From: [Clostridium] methylpentosum DSM 5476
GTDB taxonomy: Bacteria; Bacillota; Clostridia; Oscillospirales; Ruminococcaceae
Length of the DNA: 63,695 nucleotides
Reading direction: 5' to 3'
Assembly: GCA_000158655.1 (NCBI GenBank)
Contig: EQ973339.1
Location: forward strand, 23,089 to 86,783
Position 1 is the first letter of the stretch. The number at the start of each line of letters is the position of its first letter. Below the pieces are notes generated by a model. It was not told where the DNA came from. It saw only the letters and a list, made by a program, of their open reading frames with translations, and made no database searches. This document shows, piece by piece, positions 10,101-17,302 of this stretch. The position numbers were made by a program, and so were the translations under genes.

Positions 10101-11303
10101 GATTTTTGTGTCGTCACCCTGAACAAGGCGGGGCTGGGGACAGGAACTGTGCGCTTTGCAGAGGACACGCCGAATGTGGTGGGAAATCAGGCTTTCATTC
10201 CCCAAAACAAAACGGTGAACTTTGAGGTGTTCTACGATGAGACCAGCGAGTTCAAAAGAGAGAACATCCATGCAGCGGACAAGAACGGAAATACAATTGA
10301 GGTAACAGAGGAGTCGTTCGCTCCCGGCCACGGAGTTTACAGCATCGAACTGGATACTTCGGACGTCGAAATTACAGTGGAAGTGATGAAGCGGTCAAAG
10401 GTGACCCTTTCCCCCACTTCCAACGGGACGATTGCCTTTGCCGATGGCAGCGGAGAATACAATGTGGCGGGAACAGCTGTGCAGGTAAAGGTCACCGCAG
10501 ACAACAAGTACTACACAGACAAGGTTACTGCGGCGGATTCCGATGGAAATGCAGTTGAGGTGACCGAGCAAGGGGACGGAATTTATTCATTTGTTATGCC
10601 CGAGAAAGCGGTTACAGTAACAGCAGACTTTGTGGAAATGAAACGAATTTCGTTTGGAAACCTAGTCAACAGCCCCATTGATTATTTTTATTCAGGTCTT
10701 CGGTATGTGGAAGACGGCACCGGATATTTCATTCCCGGGGACAAGATTGCCTTCACATTCAAAGTGGATACCTGGAGCGGAATCGCTTACACATTTGAGG
10801 TGCTGGATTCTAATGGAGTAGAGCTCGATTTGGATTATTCACAGATGAAGCTCGATATCAATATACATTACAGCACCTATTCTCTCATTGCTCCAAACGA
10901 TAATCTTTCAATTCATTTTGAATACAAACAACACGTTGTTGCGCAAACGCATACAATCACCTTTCAGTATTACGACGAAAACAGAAAAGAGAATGTTGTT
11001 GTAGGAACACAGCAAATCCAGCACGGGCAACTGGCGGAATTTCTGAATGCCCCTGAACGCGGCGGGAAACGCTTCTTGGGATGGTTTTTGAACGGCAAGG
11101 AGTTCGACTGGAATTCTCCGATTGAAAAGGATATCGTGCTCACAGCAATCTATGAGGATCAGCAAGCAGGGACAGGGAACAACAGCAATCCGGCGACAGG
11201 GGACAGCGTCCCATTCGCCGCAGGAGCAGTAGCGCTTGTATGCCTGTCTGGCTGCACCTTGCTCAAGGTGAAAAAATCGAGGGAGAGAAAAAAGGTCAGA
11301 TAG
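7128..11303 (+). CDS. Giant cell-wall-anchored surface protein with InlB-type repeats
   Basis: A 1391-residue exported protein. Signal peptide about 1-29. Residues ~60-370 are predicted mostly helical with polar heptad-like stretches, followed by a mixed region I do not recognise. From about 590 to 1190 there are several ~80-residue beta-rich repeats of the divergent InlB/bacterial-repeat kind, each with a GxGxxxF-like turn and ending near YSFVMPEKAVTVTADF or MPSQDVTVQVTY. One classical InlB B-repeat follows near 1275-1345 (GKRFLGWFLNGKEFDW). The C-terminus has NPATGD near 1353, a membrane helix and a KKSRERKKVR tail. It is likely an adhesin or scaffold on the peptidoglycan; no enzymatic domain was seen. 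AAGGAGG at 7115-7121 fixes the ATG. Confidence 0.85.
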   Translation: MKHKWKKRIACTVLSLCILLPSSITTLAGTVTHNVPDRRGAITSIVTGNWGALGMEYLERAVMFGVGQAASHTDGTLSDVLSFTKRILGNPQSAALGKITELCQQISQQITQLQGELFSTTAQLEENIQKLQTSVDRNNYDGYHNQLVSFYNKYLGVYNDYASLTNALNTYATEPTSEHLEALRLAYQTIENFYNTTSDPHTGKEFNFNSDLNQFLQVISPYPATQAVHADLEVSDRSGWGNSTGSTTYLNALYTYLTDGYAFEHDVYTNMTAGINEATGYLSTYLSAYRLYVEFGAAQINSDPSLSEAEKQNQISSLWNDFSNASYRGMRGIEQMMSLYHKDLSAYMRPYDFEYTLKMNYTSQKNYSVKMLNADDRWVTCNYTFSAKKTKESYQAYQVKPIGSSTAYTILKGDSDSDSSKNNAPFHNGDFVSVAVDATWHDYRILNLDFENLKDSHSPSWYHMPKDASEIQSLLNTKPYSSSNGHLVSFLKSQGLTNLPDIAERSTGSYDHNTLKTGNFMLMNNMEWDPRMDISGGKNGDADTTWLNVTQPVYANNLKQSQVTIDVEDDIYDHSDVANKEPLVVLTGNPRISLYYNYTGNGSMSVYSADEEGKPVGNAYNGAREVVSSGQPLVAKIKPEEGKTLKSLTLSANNGAYKIDLIGNTLITDNAQATSAESILSYLEQDDEGNYLVNFSCPYQDATISAEFAEPAAEYTVHAVNLEKSSDGETQFSGNNGLLSRDFQAGEPVELNVRPYQGKLVDTVTVTTQDGQSVSLLDTTSDELRLTPTSKTYQFNMPSQDVTVQVTYRDGYIVSLGNSANGSLQFTNIGCANSEWLHYPITFAPGDTVWIESTPNSGYFVSNYTVVGNQSYDRIPSIPGKNSIRFEMPQEDVSVSAEYSAITPGSHTVLLQSSGNGVLKFAVDGMQLNSSEHIFQPGETVSFTAQPGENAEIESISVQEYSGKELDVTQDGEKYSFVMGENNVTISVKFTDFCVVTLNKAGLGTGTVRFAEDTPNVVGNQAFIPQNKTVNFEVFYDETSEFKRENIHAADKNGNTIEVTEESFAPGHGVYSIELDTSDVEITVEVMKRSKVTLSPTSNGTIAFADGSGEYNVAGTAVQVKVTADNKYYTDKVTAADSDGNAVEVTEQGDGIYSFVMPEKAVTVTADFVEMKRISFGNLVNSPIDYFYSGLRYVEDGTGYFIPGDKIAFTFKVDTWSGIAYTFEVLDSNGVELDLDYSQMKLDINIHYSTYSLIAPNDNLSIHFEYKQHVVAQTHTITFQYYDENRKENVVVGTQQIQHGQLAEFLNAPERGGKRFLGWFLNGKEFDWNSPIEKDIVLTAIYEDQQAGTGNNSNPATGDSVPFAAGAVALVCLSGCTLLKVKKSRERKKVR

Positions 11304-11348
11304 AGCATGACAATAGCATCCAAACGGAAAAAACATCCCGGAGGGCTG

Positions 11349-11727
11349 AAGTGACCCCAAAAGGTTAGACAAATATCTCCAACTCAAGTTGTTCAAGCAG
11401 TTAAAAGGGCTTGTTGTCTGTGAAGAGCAGGCGGCAAGCCTTTTTGTTTTACTTTGATACGGGTGGTGTAGTAGTAATCGAGAGATCGAACGAGTTCCTG
11501 TTTGAAGTGCTCTAAGGATTCAAACTCTTGCAAATAGAGCAACTCACTTTTGAGCAGGCCGAAAGAGTTCATTGGCCAGGCAGTTTCCTTTCCGGCTCAT
11601 ATTCTGCCGGATGCCTTTCTTTTTAAACTCCCTGTGTATCTCTTGTTTGGTTTTTCCTTCTATAATAAAAGCACCCCATTTGTTAGATAAGTATATCATA
11701 CTTATCTAACAAATGGGGTGCAGTTCA
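11349..11727 (-). mobile_element. IS3-family (IS150-like) insertion sequence relic
   Basis: On the minus strand, about 11432-11650 encodes the C-terminal end of an IS3-family OrfB integrase. GIRQNMSRKGNCLANE is followed, after a deletion and frame change, by FGLLKSELLYLQEFESLEHF and LDYYYTTRIKVKQKGL. The catalytic DDE core and orfA are gone. The ends resemble imperfect terminal repeats of this family (GACCCCAAAAGGTTAGAC near 11353, and its partner containing CACCCCATTTGTTAGATAA read from 11720). It is an immobile ~380-bp remnant between the adhesin gene and the kinase operon. Confidence 0.82.
11671..11721. repeat. 24-bp perfect palindrome at IS end
   Basis: Arms 11671-11694 and 11698-11721 are perfectly complementary around a 3-base centre. 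Each arm carries the IS terminal sequence (CCCCATTTGTTAGATAAG), so two copies of the end lie head to head. On the minus strand it is followed by TTTTATT and could also act as a terminator. Confidence 0.85.
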
Positions 11728-11777
11728 GATTTTGCAGCGGTTTAACCTTTCGGTCGCCGTGTGGATTCCATTGGGTG

Positions 11778-13700
11778 TTAGGTGGGCACACGGTTCACCA
11801 AAAGCAGGCGTGCAACAAATTTTTGTTCCTTTTCATCGAGATGCAATTCGAGATTTCCATGATATTTCTCTGCCATGGCTTGAACGGATTTTAATCCCAT
11901 TCCAGAATGCCGGCGTTTGGTGGAAGCAAAGAGACCGTGCATTGGGACGAGCCTGCCTTTATAACTGTTTTGAATTTCAACCATGAGGTTGGAGTGGCGG
12001 TAAAAGATCGTTGCGTATAAAAAACGGTTTTGCTGCGGGACTTTGCGGCAGGCTTCCACCGCGTTTTCCAAAAGATTTCCCAGCATGATGCAGATGTCCT
12101 CGGAAGGGATCTCAACAACTGCTGGCAGCTGTACCTGAAACGCAGTTTGAATCTGTTCCGAATTTCCCACAGAGGCATAGTAGCGCAGCAGCACGTCCAG
12201 GTTGTAATCCTCGCAGAATGAGAGCTCAGAGGAAAGCTCCGGACGCCTGTTTAACCGATCCAGATACTCCTGTGCCTGTCTGTTTCGCCCTTCCTGCAGA
12301 TAAAGTTGCAGCGTTGTCAGGTGGTGGCGCAGATCGTGTCGAGCAGAGCGCACCTGTTCAATCTGCGCGGCAAGGTCGCGGTAATGCTCCTTTTGCATCT
12401 GCAGCCGCATCGCCATCTGCTTGCGGTCCTGTTCGAGTGCGAGCTGTCGGCGCTGTGCGGAGATCGTATCCACCAATAGGATGCATCCGAGAACTGCCAG
12501 CATAAAAATACCCGCAAGTTCGGTAAACCAGCCAAAAAAGATTGGCTCAAAGAGGGGGAACAACCGATCTGCCAGCAACGCGCAGGCAAACACACCGCTT
12601 GCAGCCAAAAGGCCTGGAGAGTAGACGCGCGATCGAAAAACGCCGACAGCTGCCACTGACAGCATCCAAGCCGAGCAGAGGAGCTTGTAGACCGATGTGC
12701 AGAGTGAAAACCCATGCATCACCTGTGCGGATAACAGCGGCGCTGTCATCGAAGCGACAAATGCGGCAATGCAGAACAAACCGCCAACCATGACACAGCT
12801 GAGCGAGATCTTTTTTGAGACGCCGCACAGGCTGTTGATCAAGAGGACAAACAGCAGATAAACCGCATATCCAGCTGCAATTTCAAGCGCATACCACGGC
12901 TGTATTTCCAATCGAAACAGCCTGTGCAGCACGGGATATCCCACCGAACCGATCAGGCAGAGGCAGAGCAGGGCAAACAGAAGGAACCGGCGGTTTTTGA
13001 AGGGAAAGGCCAAGCAGAGATAAAACAGGCCGACGAGCAGGGCGATGGAGCAGATGAGCAGAGAGAATGCAAAGCGTGTATCCAACGCAGAGGCCACCGC
13101 ATCGGGCTTTCCAAAGGCAGGCGGATACACCATTCCACTGTAAAGATGAGAAAAATCCGAGACGGTGAATGTGAGCACAGTGCTGCCAGCAGCCTGAAAG
13201 GAGATGGAGCCGGTTTTTGTCTGTGGTGTGTAACCATCCGGCTCCGGATTGCCAGATGAAACCAGAAGGGTGTCGTTGAGGTACAGCCGGTAGGCAGAGT
13301 AGATTTCGGGCAGCTCGAGCGTATAGATAGCTTTTTCCTCCGGCAGGATCAGATTGAGCCGGTAGGTTGCGCTGCCGTGAGGGCCTGCATGCTTCTCTGA
13401 CTCAAAGCCGCTGTATTGACCGATTGCAGTGTACCGATCTGGAGATGGGTGTTCCGCTGCATAATCCTGCGGCGTAAGCAAACGGTTTTGGTACAGCTCC
13501 CATCCGTTGATCAAATAGATCACCGGGTGTTGGTCGAGCTCTCCCTGGTTCAAAAAGAGGACGCCGCCCATGGCCTGAGGGGAGTGTGTGGTATATTTAT
13601 TGTCATAGTGGTAGGAAAGCGAAAAGACGCCAAATGAGAGCAGGCAGGCAAGCACAAGGGGCAGTGTGCTCCGCCAGATGCTTCTGGCCTTAGCAATCAT
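11778..13700 (-). CDS. Membrane sensor histidine kinase, 7TM receptor with GHKL domain
   Basis: A 640-residue sensor. A first membrane helix (about 8-30) precedes a ~180-residue extracellular beta-rich domain. Seven closely spaced hydrophobic segments (about 210-415), a coiled coil and the kinase domain follow. The His box is ARHDLRHHLTTLQLYL, the ATP-binding N box is IMLGNLLENAVEA and the glycine box is GMGLKSVQAMAEKYHG. This is the AgrC/NatK-type GHKL class, which pairs with LytTR response regulators such as the one two genes upstream. The ATG at 13700 has GAAGGAGG 8-9 bases upstream and overlaps the previous gene by 11 bases, implying translational coupling. It is the last gene of a three-gene operon. 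Confidence 0.92.
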   Translation of the reverse strand: MIAKARSIWRSTLPLVLACLLSFGVFSLSYHYDNKYTTHSPQAMGGVLFLNQGELDQHPVIYLINGWELYQNRLLTPQDYAAEHPSPDRYTAIGQYSGFESEKHAGPHGSATYRLNLILPEEKAIYTLELPEIYSAYRLYLNDTLLVSSGNPEPDGYTPQTKTGSISFQAAGSTVLTFTVSDFSHLYSGMVYPPAFGKPDAVASALDTRFAFSLLICSIALLVGLFYLCLAFPFKNRRFLLFALLCLCLIGSVGYPVLHRLFRLEIQPWYALEIAAGYAVYLLFVLLINSLCGVSKKISLSCVMVGGLFCIAAFVASMTAPLLSAQVMHGFSLCTSVYKLLCSAWMLSVAAVGVFRSRVYSPGLLAASGVFACALLADRLFPLFEPIFFGWFTELAGIFMLAVLGCILLVDTISAQRRQLALEQDRKQMAMRLQMQKEHYRDLAAQIEQVRSARHDLRHHLTTLQLYLQEGRNRQAQEYLDRLNRRPELSSELSFCEDYNLDVLLRYYASVGNSEQIQTAFQVQLPAVVEIPSEDICIMLGNLLENAVEACRKVPQQNRFLYATIFYRHSNLMVEIQNSYKGRLVPMHGLFASTKRRHSGMGLKSVQAMAEKYHGNLELHLDEKEQKFVARLLLVNRVPT

Positions 13701-15420
13701 GTTTGAGCCTCCTTCGACAGAAGAGGATGGCAAGCAGAACTGCCGCAAAAAGGAAAAGACCGCCTGTCACGCCGATTCCAACGGCCAGACTGGTGTGCTT
13801 TGGTCTATCTTCAACAGCCTGACTTGCCGGACGATCAAGGCCGGACGATACCCGCGTCTCCCTTACCTCAAATAGACCGGTTTGCTGTACATAAAAGCAA
13901 AGGGCGCCATCTGTTTGTGAATAGGTGGCATCTGCCAGAGCTACCTCTGCATCGTCCACAATCTGAAAAACCGCACTGGGATCGCTCGGCGAGTAGGGCA
14001 TCGTGATCGACATCTCAGGAACTGGATTCAGGGGGGTTCCATCCAGGGTAATTTCCAGGGAAAACGAGCTAGGAGAGAGAGAACGAATTTCCACGCTGAG
14101 CAGAGATTCCTCCGAGAGGGATGCAAACGCTTCGGCATCCCAGGGAATCTGGACGCGGATGCCGTGTTTTTCAAAGGTGTAAAAACCGCTTTCCGTTGTC
14201 TCTTTGATTGTTAGCAGCCGCCTGCCTGACCAGACGGAACGATCCTGTGTTTCCTCTTCTCCCGCAGGCATCTCGCGTGGGGAGCTGCCTTGCGCTGCAT
14301 TCGCAGGGAGATCCTTTTGACTGGGTTGTTGGGACGGCTGTGTACTTTGATTGGCGTCAGTTGAATTGGAAGTATTTGGAATTACCTGTTGATTCCGGTC
14401 CCCGCCGTCCCGGTCGCCATCGTGCAGAGAGGCGGCGCAGCCATCCTCTGTCACAGTGAACTCCACCCAGTTGGAGATTTCCCCGCGGTAGCGCACCCGG
14501 TAGGCATAGGTGTTTCCAGCGATCCACTGGCGGCTGGCCAAAAGGATCATTTGGTTCTCCTGCAGGCGAAACCAGCCGTCGCCCGGACTGTTGGGCGCGG
14601 CAGCGGTCCATGAACTGCCGTTGACCGCGTATTCCAGAAAAAAATTTTCCGGGTCGTCCACCTCATAGAGCCACTGAAAAAGGTAGGAGCCGTCCGATCT
14701 GGGAGTAAAGTACGATAGATCGATTTTTTGAGGGTCCATAACATAGTAAGGATAGGAATAAGACTGCAGGTGATCCGCTATACCGATTCCTTCGGGAGGA
14801 GAAACTCGGCCCGAAAGTTGATTCCATCCGGTTTTCCCGGTCTGGAAGGTGCTCGAGTCATACTCGACCGAGCAAAAAATAGAATCACCCGAATCGGTGG
14901 TTCCGATCACCGTTTGAAAATCCTGAAAACCCGCGAAGGATACCAGAATGTCGGAGGAAGCTCCCAGCGGAATCAGGAGGCCGGAGACTTCCCCTGTCTG
15001 CAGCTGAGAGATTGTGTCAGCTGTCTGGCCGCCCGGTTCATAGATAAACACGGGGAGGGAGAGCGCGGCCGCCGTGTCTGAGACGGTGTAGCCGTCTGGA
15101 GGGATCAGCCGGCCGGGAACGGTTTTTCTCCCCGGTGTGGAGGTGTCCACCTGACTCGGGAACCAAACTGCCCTGCACCAGGTTCCCCCGTTTTCGGTCA
15201 GGCCGATTACCCTTTCGGGCAGAGAGAGCCCCTCCGTCTGCCCGGTGAGCTGCGTCCCAACGGCAAACGCGCGCAGCTCTGGGCCTGCATAGAGATCTAC
15301 GGCTACAATTTCGCGGAGCGCGGCGCTCAGCTGGATCTGCGCTTGAACGTGCGGTGAAAAGCACAGCAGACAGGCAACGCTGAGAATCGCCAGTACGGTG
15401 TGCCGAAACAGAAACTTCAT
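13690..15420 (-). CDS. Membrane-anchored extracellular protein of unknown function in a two-component operon
   Basis: A 576-residue protein I do not recognise as a family. It has a signal peptide (about 1-27), a large beta-rich extracellular part with two similar halves, and a Ser/Thr/Gln-rich linker (about 345-395). A second small beta domain (about 400-525) precedes a single membrane helix (about 545-567) and a short basic tail. No enzymatic motif was seen. The start codon overlaps the stop of the frame-corrected response regulator (ATGA), and its end overlaps the kinase start by 11 bases. The three genes are therefore co-translated. It is a plausible ligand-binding accessory subunit of the kinase; that role is inference. 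Confidence 0.85.
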   Translation of the reverse strand: MKFLFRHTVLAILSVACLLCFSPHVQAQIQLSAALREIVAVDLYAGPELRAFAVGTQLTGQTEGLSLPERVIGLTENGGTWCRAVWFPSQVDTSTPGRKTVPGRLIPPDGYTVSDTAAALSLPVFIYEPGGQTADTISQLQTGEVSGLLIPLGASSDILVSFAGFQDFQTVIGTTDSGDSIFCSVEYDSSTFQTGKTGWNQLSGRVSPPEGIGIADHLQSYSYPYYVMDPQKIDLSYFTPRSDGSYLFQWLYEVDDPENFFLEYAVNGSSWTAAAPNSPGDGWFRLQENQMILLASRQWIAGNTYAYRVRYRGEISNWVEFTVTEDGCAASLHDGDRDGGDRNQQVIPNTSNSTDANQSTQPSQQPSQKDLPANAAQGSSPREMPAGEEETQDRSVWSGRRLLTIKETTESGFYTFEKHGIRVQIPWDAEAFASLSEESLLSVEIRSLSPSSFSLEITLDGTPLNPVPEMSITMPYSPSDPSAVFQIVDDAEVALADATYSQTDGALCFYVQQTGLFEVRETRVSSGLDRPASQAVEDRPKHTSLAVGIGVTGGLFLFAAVLLAILFCRRRLKHDC

Positions 15421-16153
15421 TTCATCATCAGTCTTTCTTTGCCGGAAGAATCAAACAAATAGTTTTGATACGCCCGCTGTACTGCTTTGCGGTCCGCATG
15501 CCTTACCGGAATGGGGATAAAGGAACCGTCGGTCATATGAAATCCGTCCTGTTCCAGGTGGTCCGCTTCTTTAAAATTGATCAGATAGCTTCTGCTGCTC
15601 CGGAAAAACGGGAGGCCCCCAGCATTGCTTCAATTTCATCCAGGCTGGTGCGGGTTGTCAGCTCTCCGGAAGAGGTGTGGAACACACTTTGATGTCCAAA
15701 CACCTCTACCCAAAGAATAGAGCACAGCCGCAGGCGTTTGATCTCTTTGCCACATTTGATCTCGATATATCGGGATGAATCGGCAAAGCGGGAACAGCAC
15801 CGGCGCAGAGCCTGTTCTGCTTCTTCCCAGCTGACCGGCTTCACCAAATATTCCATCGCTTTTAGCCGATAGCCGTCGAGCGCGTGGTCTAGGCTGTTGG
15901 TGATAAAAATGATCTCACAGCCACTGCCCGCCTTGCGCAGTGCTTCGGCTGCTTCGACGCCCGACTGTCCATTCATATAGATGTCGAGCAGCAGCAGGTC
16001 ATAGGGGTTTTTTCTGTATTTTAGCAGCATCTGTTCCGCTTTGGAAAAACATTCAATCTCAGCCTCAAGCAGGTTCTCCGCTACAAAACGGCTGACATAG
16101 TAGCTAATTCTCTCCAAATCCGACGCATGATCGTCGCAAACTGCAATGCGCAT
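15417..16153 (-). pseudogene. LytTR-family response regulator with apparent one-base frameshift
   Basis: The first ~175 residues read normally. They form a receiver domain (acidic CDD near 6-8, phosphoacceptor Asp in LLLLDIYMNG, Lys in EYLVKPVS) and the start of a LytTR DNA-binding domain. At a run of five C/G (15616-15620) the frame breaks and reaches TGA at 15581. In the next frame the rest of LytTR continues (FRSSRSYLINFKEADHL, HMTDGSFIPIPVRHADRKAV) to a TGA at 15417-15419 that overlaps the next start as ATGA. One extra G restores a ~245-residue protein of normal length. It may be a true mutation, a phase-variable tract or a sequencing error. Confidence 0.85.
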
Positions 16154-16326
16154 GAAATCACTCCCTTTGATTCTACGATTCCATTCTTATTTTAACATAT
16201 TTTAACGTCATTTGAAAATACGTTTGGGTCGTCAGACAGCTGTTCAGGGTAAAGAAATTGTATGTTTGGGAAAGAAGTAGTACAATATGAAGAGATACAC
16301 AGAAAAACGAAGGGAGGCACAGGGGG

Positions 16327-16800
16327 ATGAGGGTTCTGGTTTGCACAACGCTGCCACAGGAATACGAGATGATCGAGCGGGCAGCGGAACAATTTGAGAA
16401 AAAGCACGCCGTCCGATTGGAACTGACCCGTTGCTCGAATGGGAAAGATTTTTATCAACTGCAGATGGAAACCCGATTTGACATTCTGTTTGTCTGCTTG
16501 AGCGGAGCGGTTGGACAGGAACTCTCGATTCAGGCGAAAAAAATCCAGCCTGACGGGAAAATCGTTTGGGTGAGCGACGACCCAATCTTTGCGGTTGCAG
16601 CGTACCGCATACGGGTTTGCAGCTTTCTGCTGAGACCGATTTCCGTTCCACAGCTCTGTGAAACTCTATTTCGCTGTTGTTTGGATGACTCAGATGATCG
16701 GAATATCCAACTTGCACCCAGAGCGCCTCAGATTTCGTGCTGTACCAGGCCTTATTCCACCATCAAAATGAAAAGAAAAAGGGAGCGGAGAATGGAATGA
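16327..16800 (+). CDS. Degenerate stand-alone receiver-like domain
   Basis: A 157-residue protein with the pattern of a CheY-like receiver but without its chemistry. The acidic pair after strand 1 is replaced (VLVCTTLP), the phosphoacceptor position in FDILFVCLSG is Cys or Leu instead of Asp, and the conserved Lys is Arg (FLLRPIS). Its layout parallels the LytTR regulator on the other strand (both run to a conserved FRCC/RRCC after the Pro-Ile/Val-Ser motif), suggesting an inverted duplicate that lost the output domain. GGGAGG precedes the ATG. Its stop overlaps the channel gene (ATGA), so the two are co-translated. A phosphorylation-independent role in signalling is inference. Confidence 0.72.
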   Translation: MRVLVCTTLPQEYEMIERAAEQFEKKHAVRLELTRCSNGKDFYQLQMETRFDILFVCLSGAVGQELSIQAKKIQPDGKIVWVSDDPIFAVAAYRIRVCSFLLRPISVPQLCETLFRCCLDDSDDRNIQLAPRAPQISCCTRPYSTIKMKRKRERRME

Positions 16801-17243
16801 AACGCATTCGACTGTTTTGGAAAGTTTTACGGATGACTCACGCGGACGCTTTTCTGTATGGATTTTTTGCCTATTTTGGCATCACTGCAATTTTAATTCG
16901 AATCGTTGAACCAAACATCCGCACCATTGGCGAGAGTATCTGGTATTGTTATGTGTCTTGTGCTACAATTGGTTTTGGGGATTACACCGCCGTCACCACA
17001 TTGGGACGGATTCTCACGATTGTACTGAGCGTGTACGCGATCTTTATCATTGCTCTCATTCCAGGGGTTCTCGTCAGCTATTTTATCGAGGCCACCAGGC
17101 TTCGGTCACAGCAAAGTGTTGTCGCTTTTCTGGACCAGCTTGAACACCTCGACAGGCTTTCCACTCAGGAACTGAAGGAACTTTCCTGTAAAATCAAGCG
17201 GTTTCGCTGTCATGAGGAATCCCGTTTCAATCAAACCGAATAA
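16797..17243 (+). CDS. Two-helix potassium channel protein
   Basis: About 148 residues. Two membrane segments (about 22-40 and 80-105) flank a pore loop with the K+ selectivity filter in CATIGFGDYTAVTTLG, which is typical of the Ion_trans_2 family. A short cytoplasmic helical tail (about 105-148) lacks an RCK or cyclic-nucleotide domain. The ATG at 16797 lies in ATGA overlapping the stop of the receiver-like gene, which I prefer over an upstream in-frame start at 16737 buried in that gene. Small bacterial channels like this conduct K+ as tetramers. The overlap hints that the receiver-like protein may affect it, but this is unproven. Confidence 0.85.
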   Translation: MKRIRLFWKVLRMTHADAFLYGFFAYFGITAILIRIVEPNIRTIGESIWYCYVSCATIGFGDYTAVTTLGRILTIVLSVYAIFIIALIPGVLVSYFIEATRLRSQQSVVAFLDQLEHLDRLSTQELKELSCKIKRFRCHEESRFNQTE

Positions 17244-17302
17244 CGGCGCTGTTTTACCTAAAAAGAACCTCATGAATAACAAAATGAAAGAGAGATGAAA
17301 TT

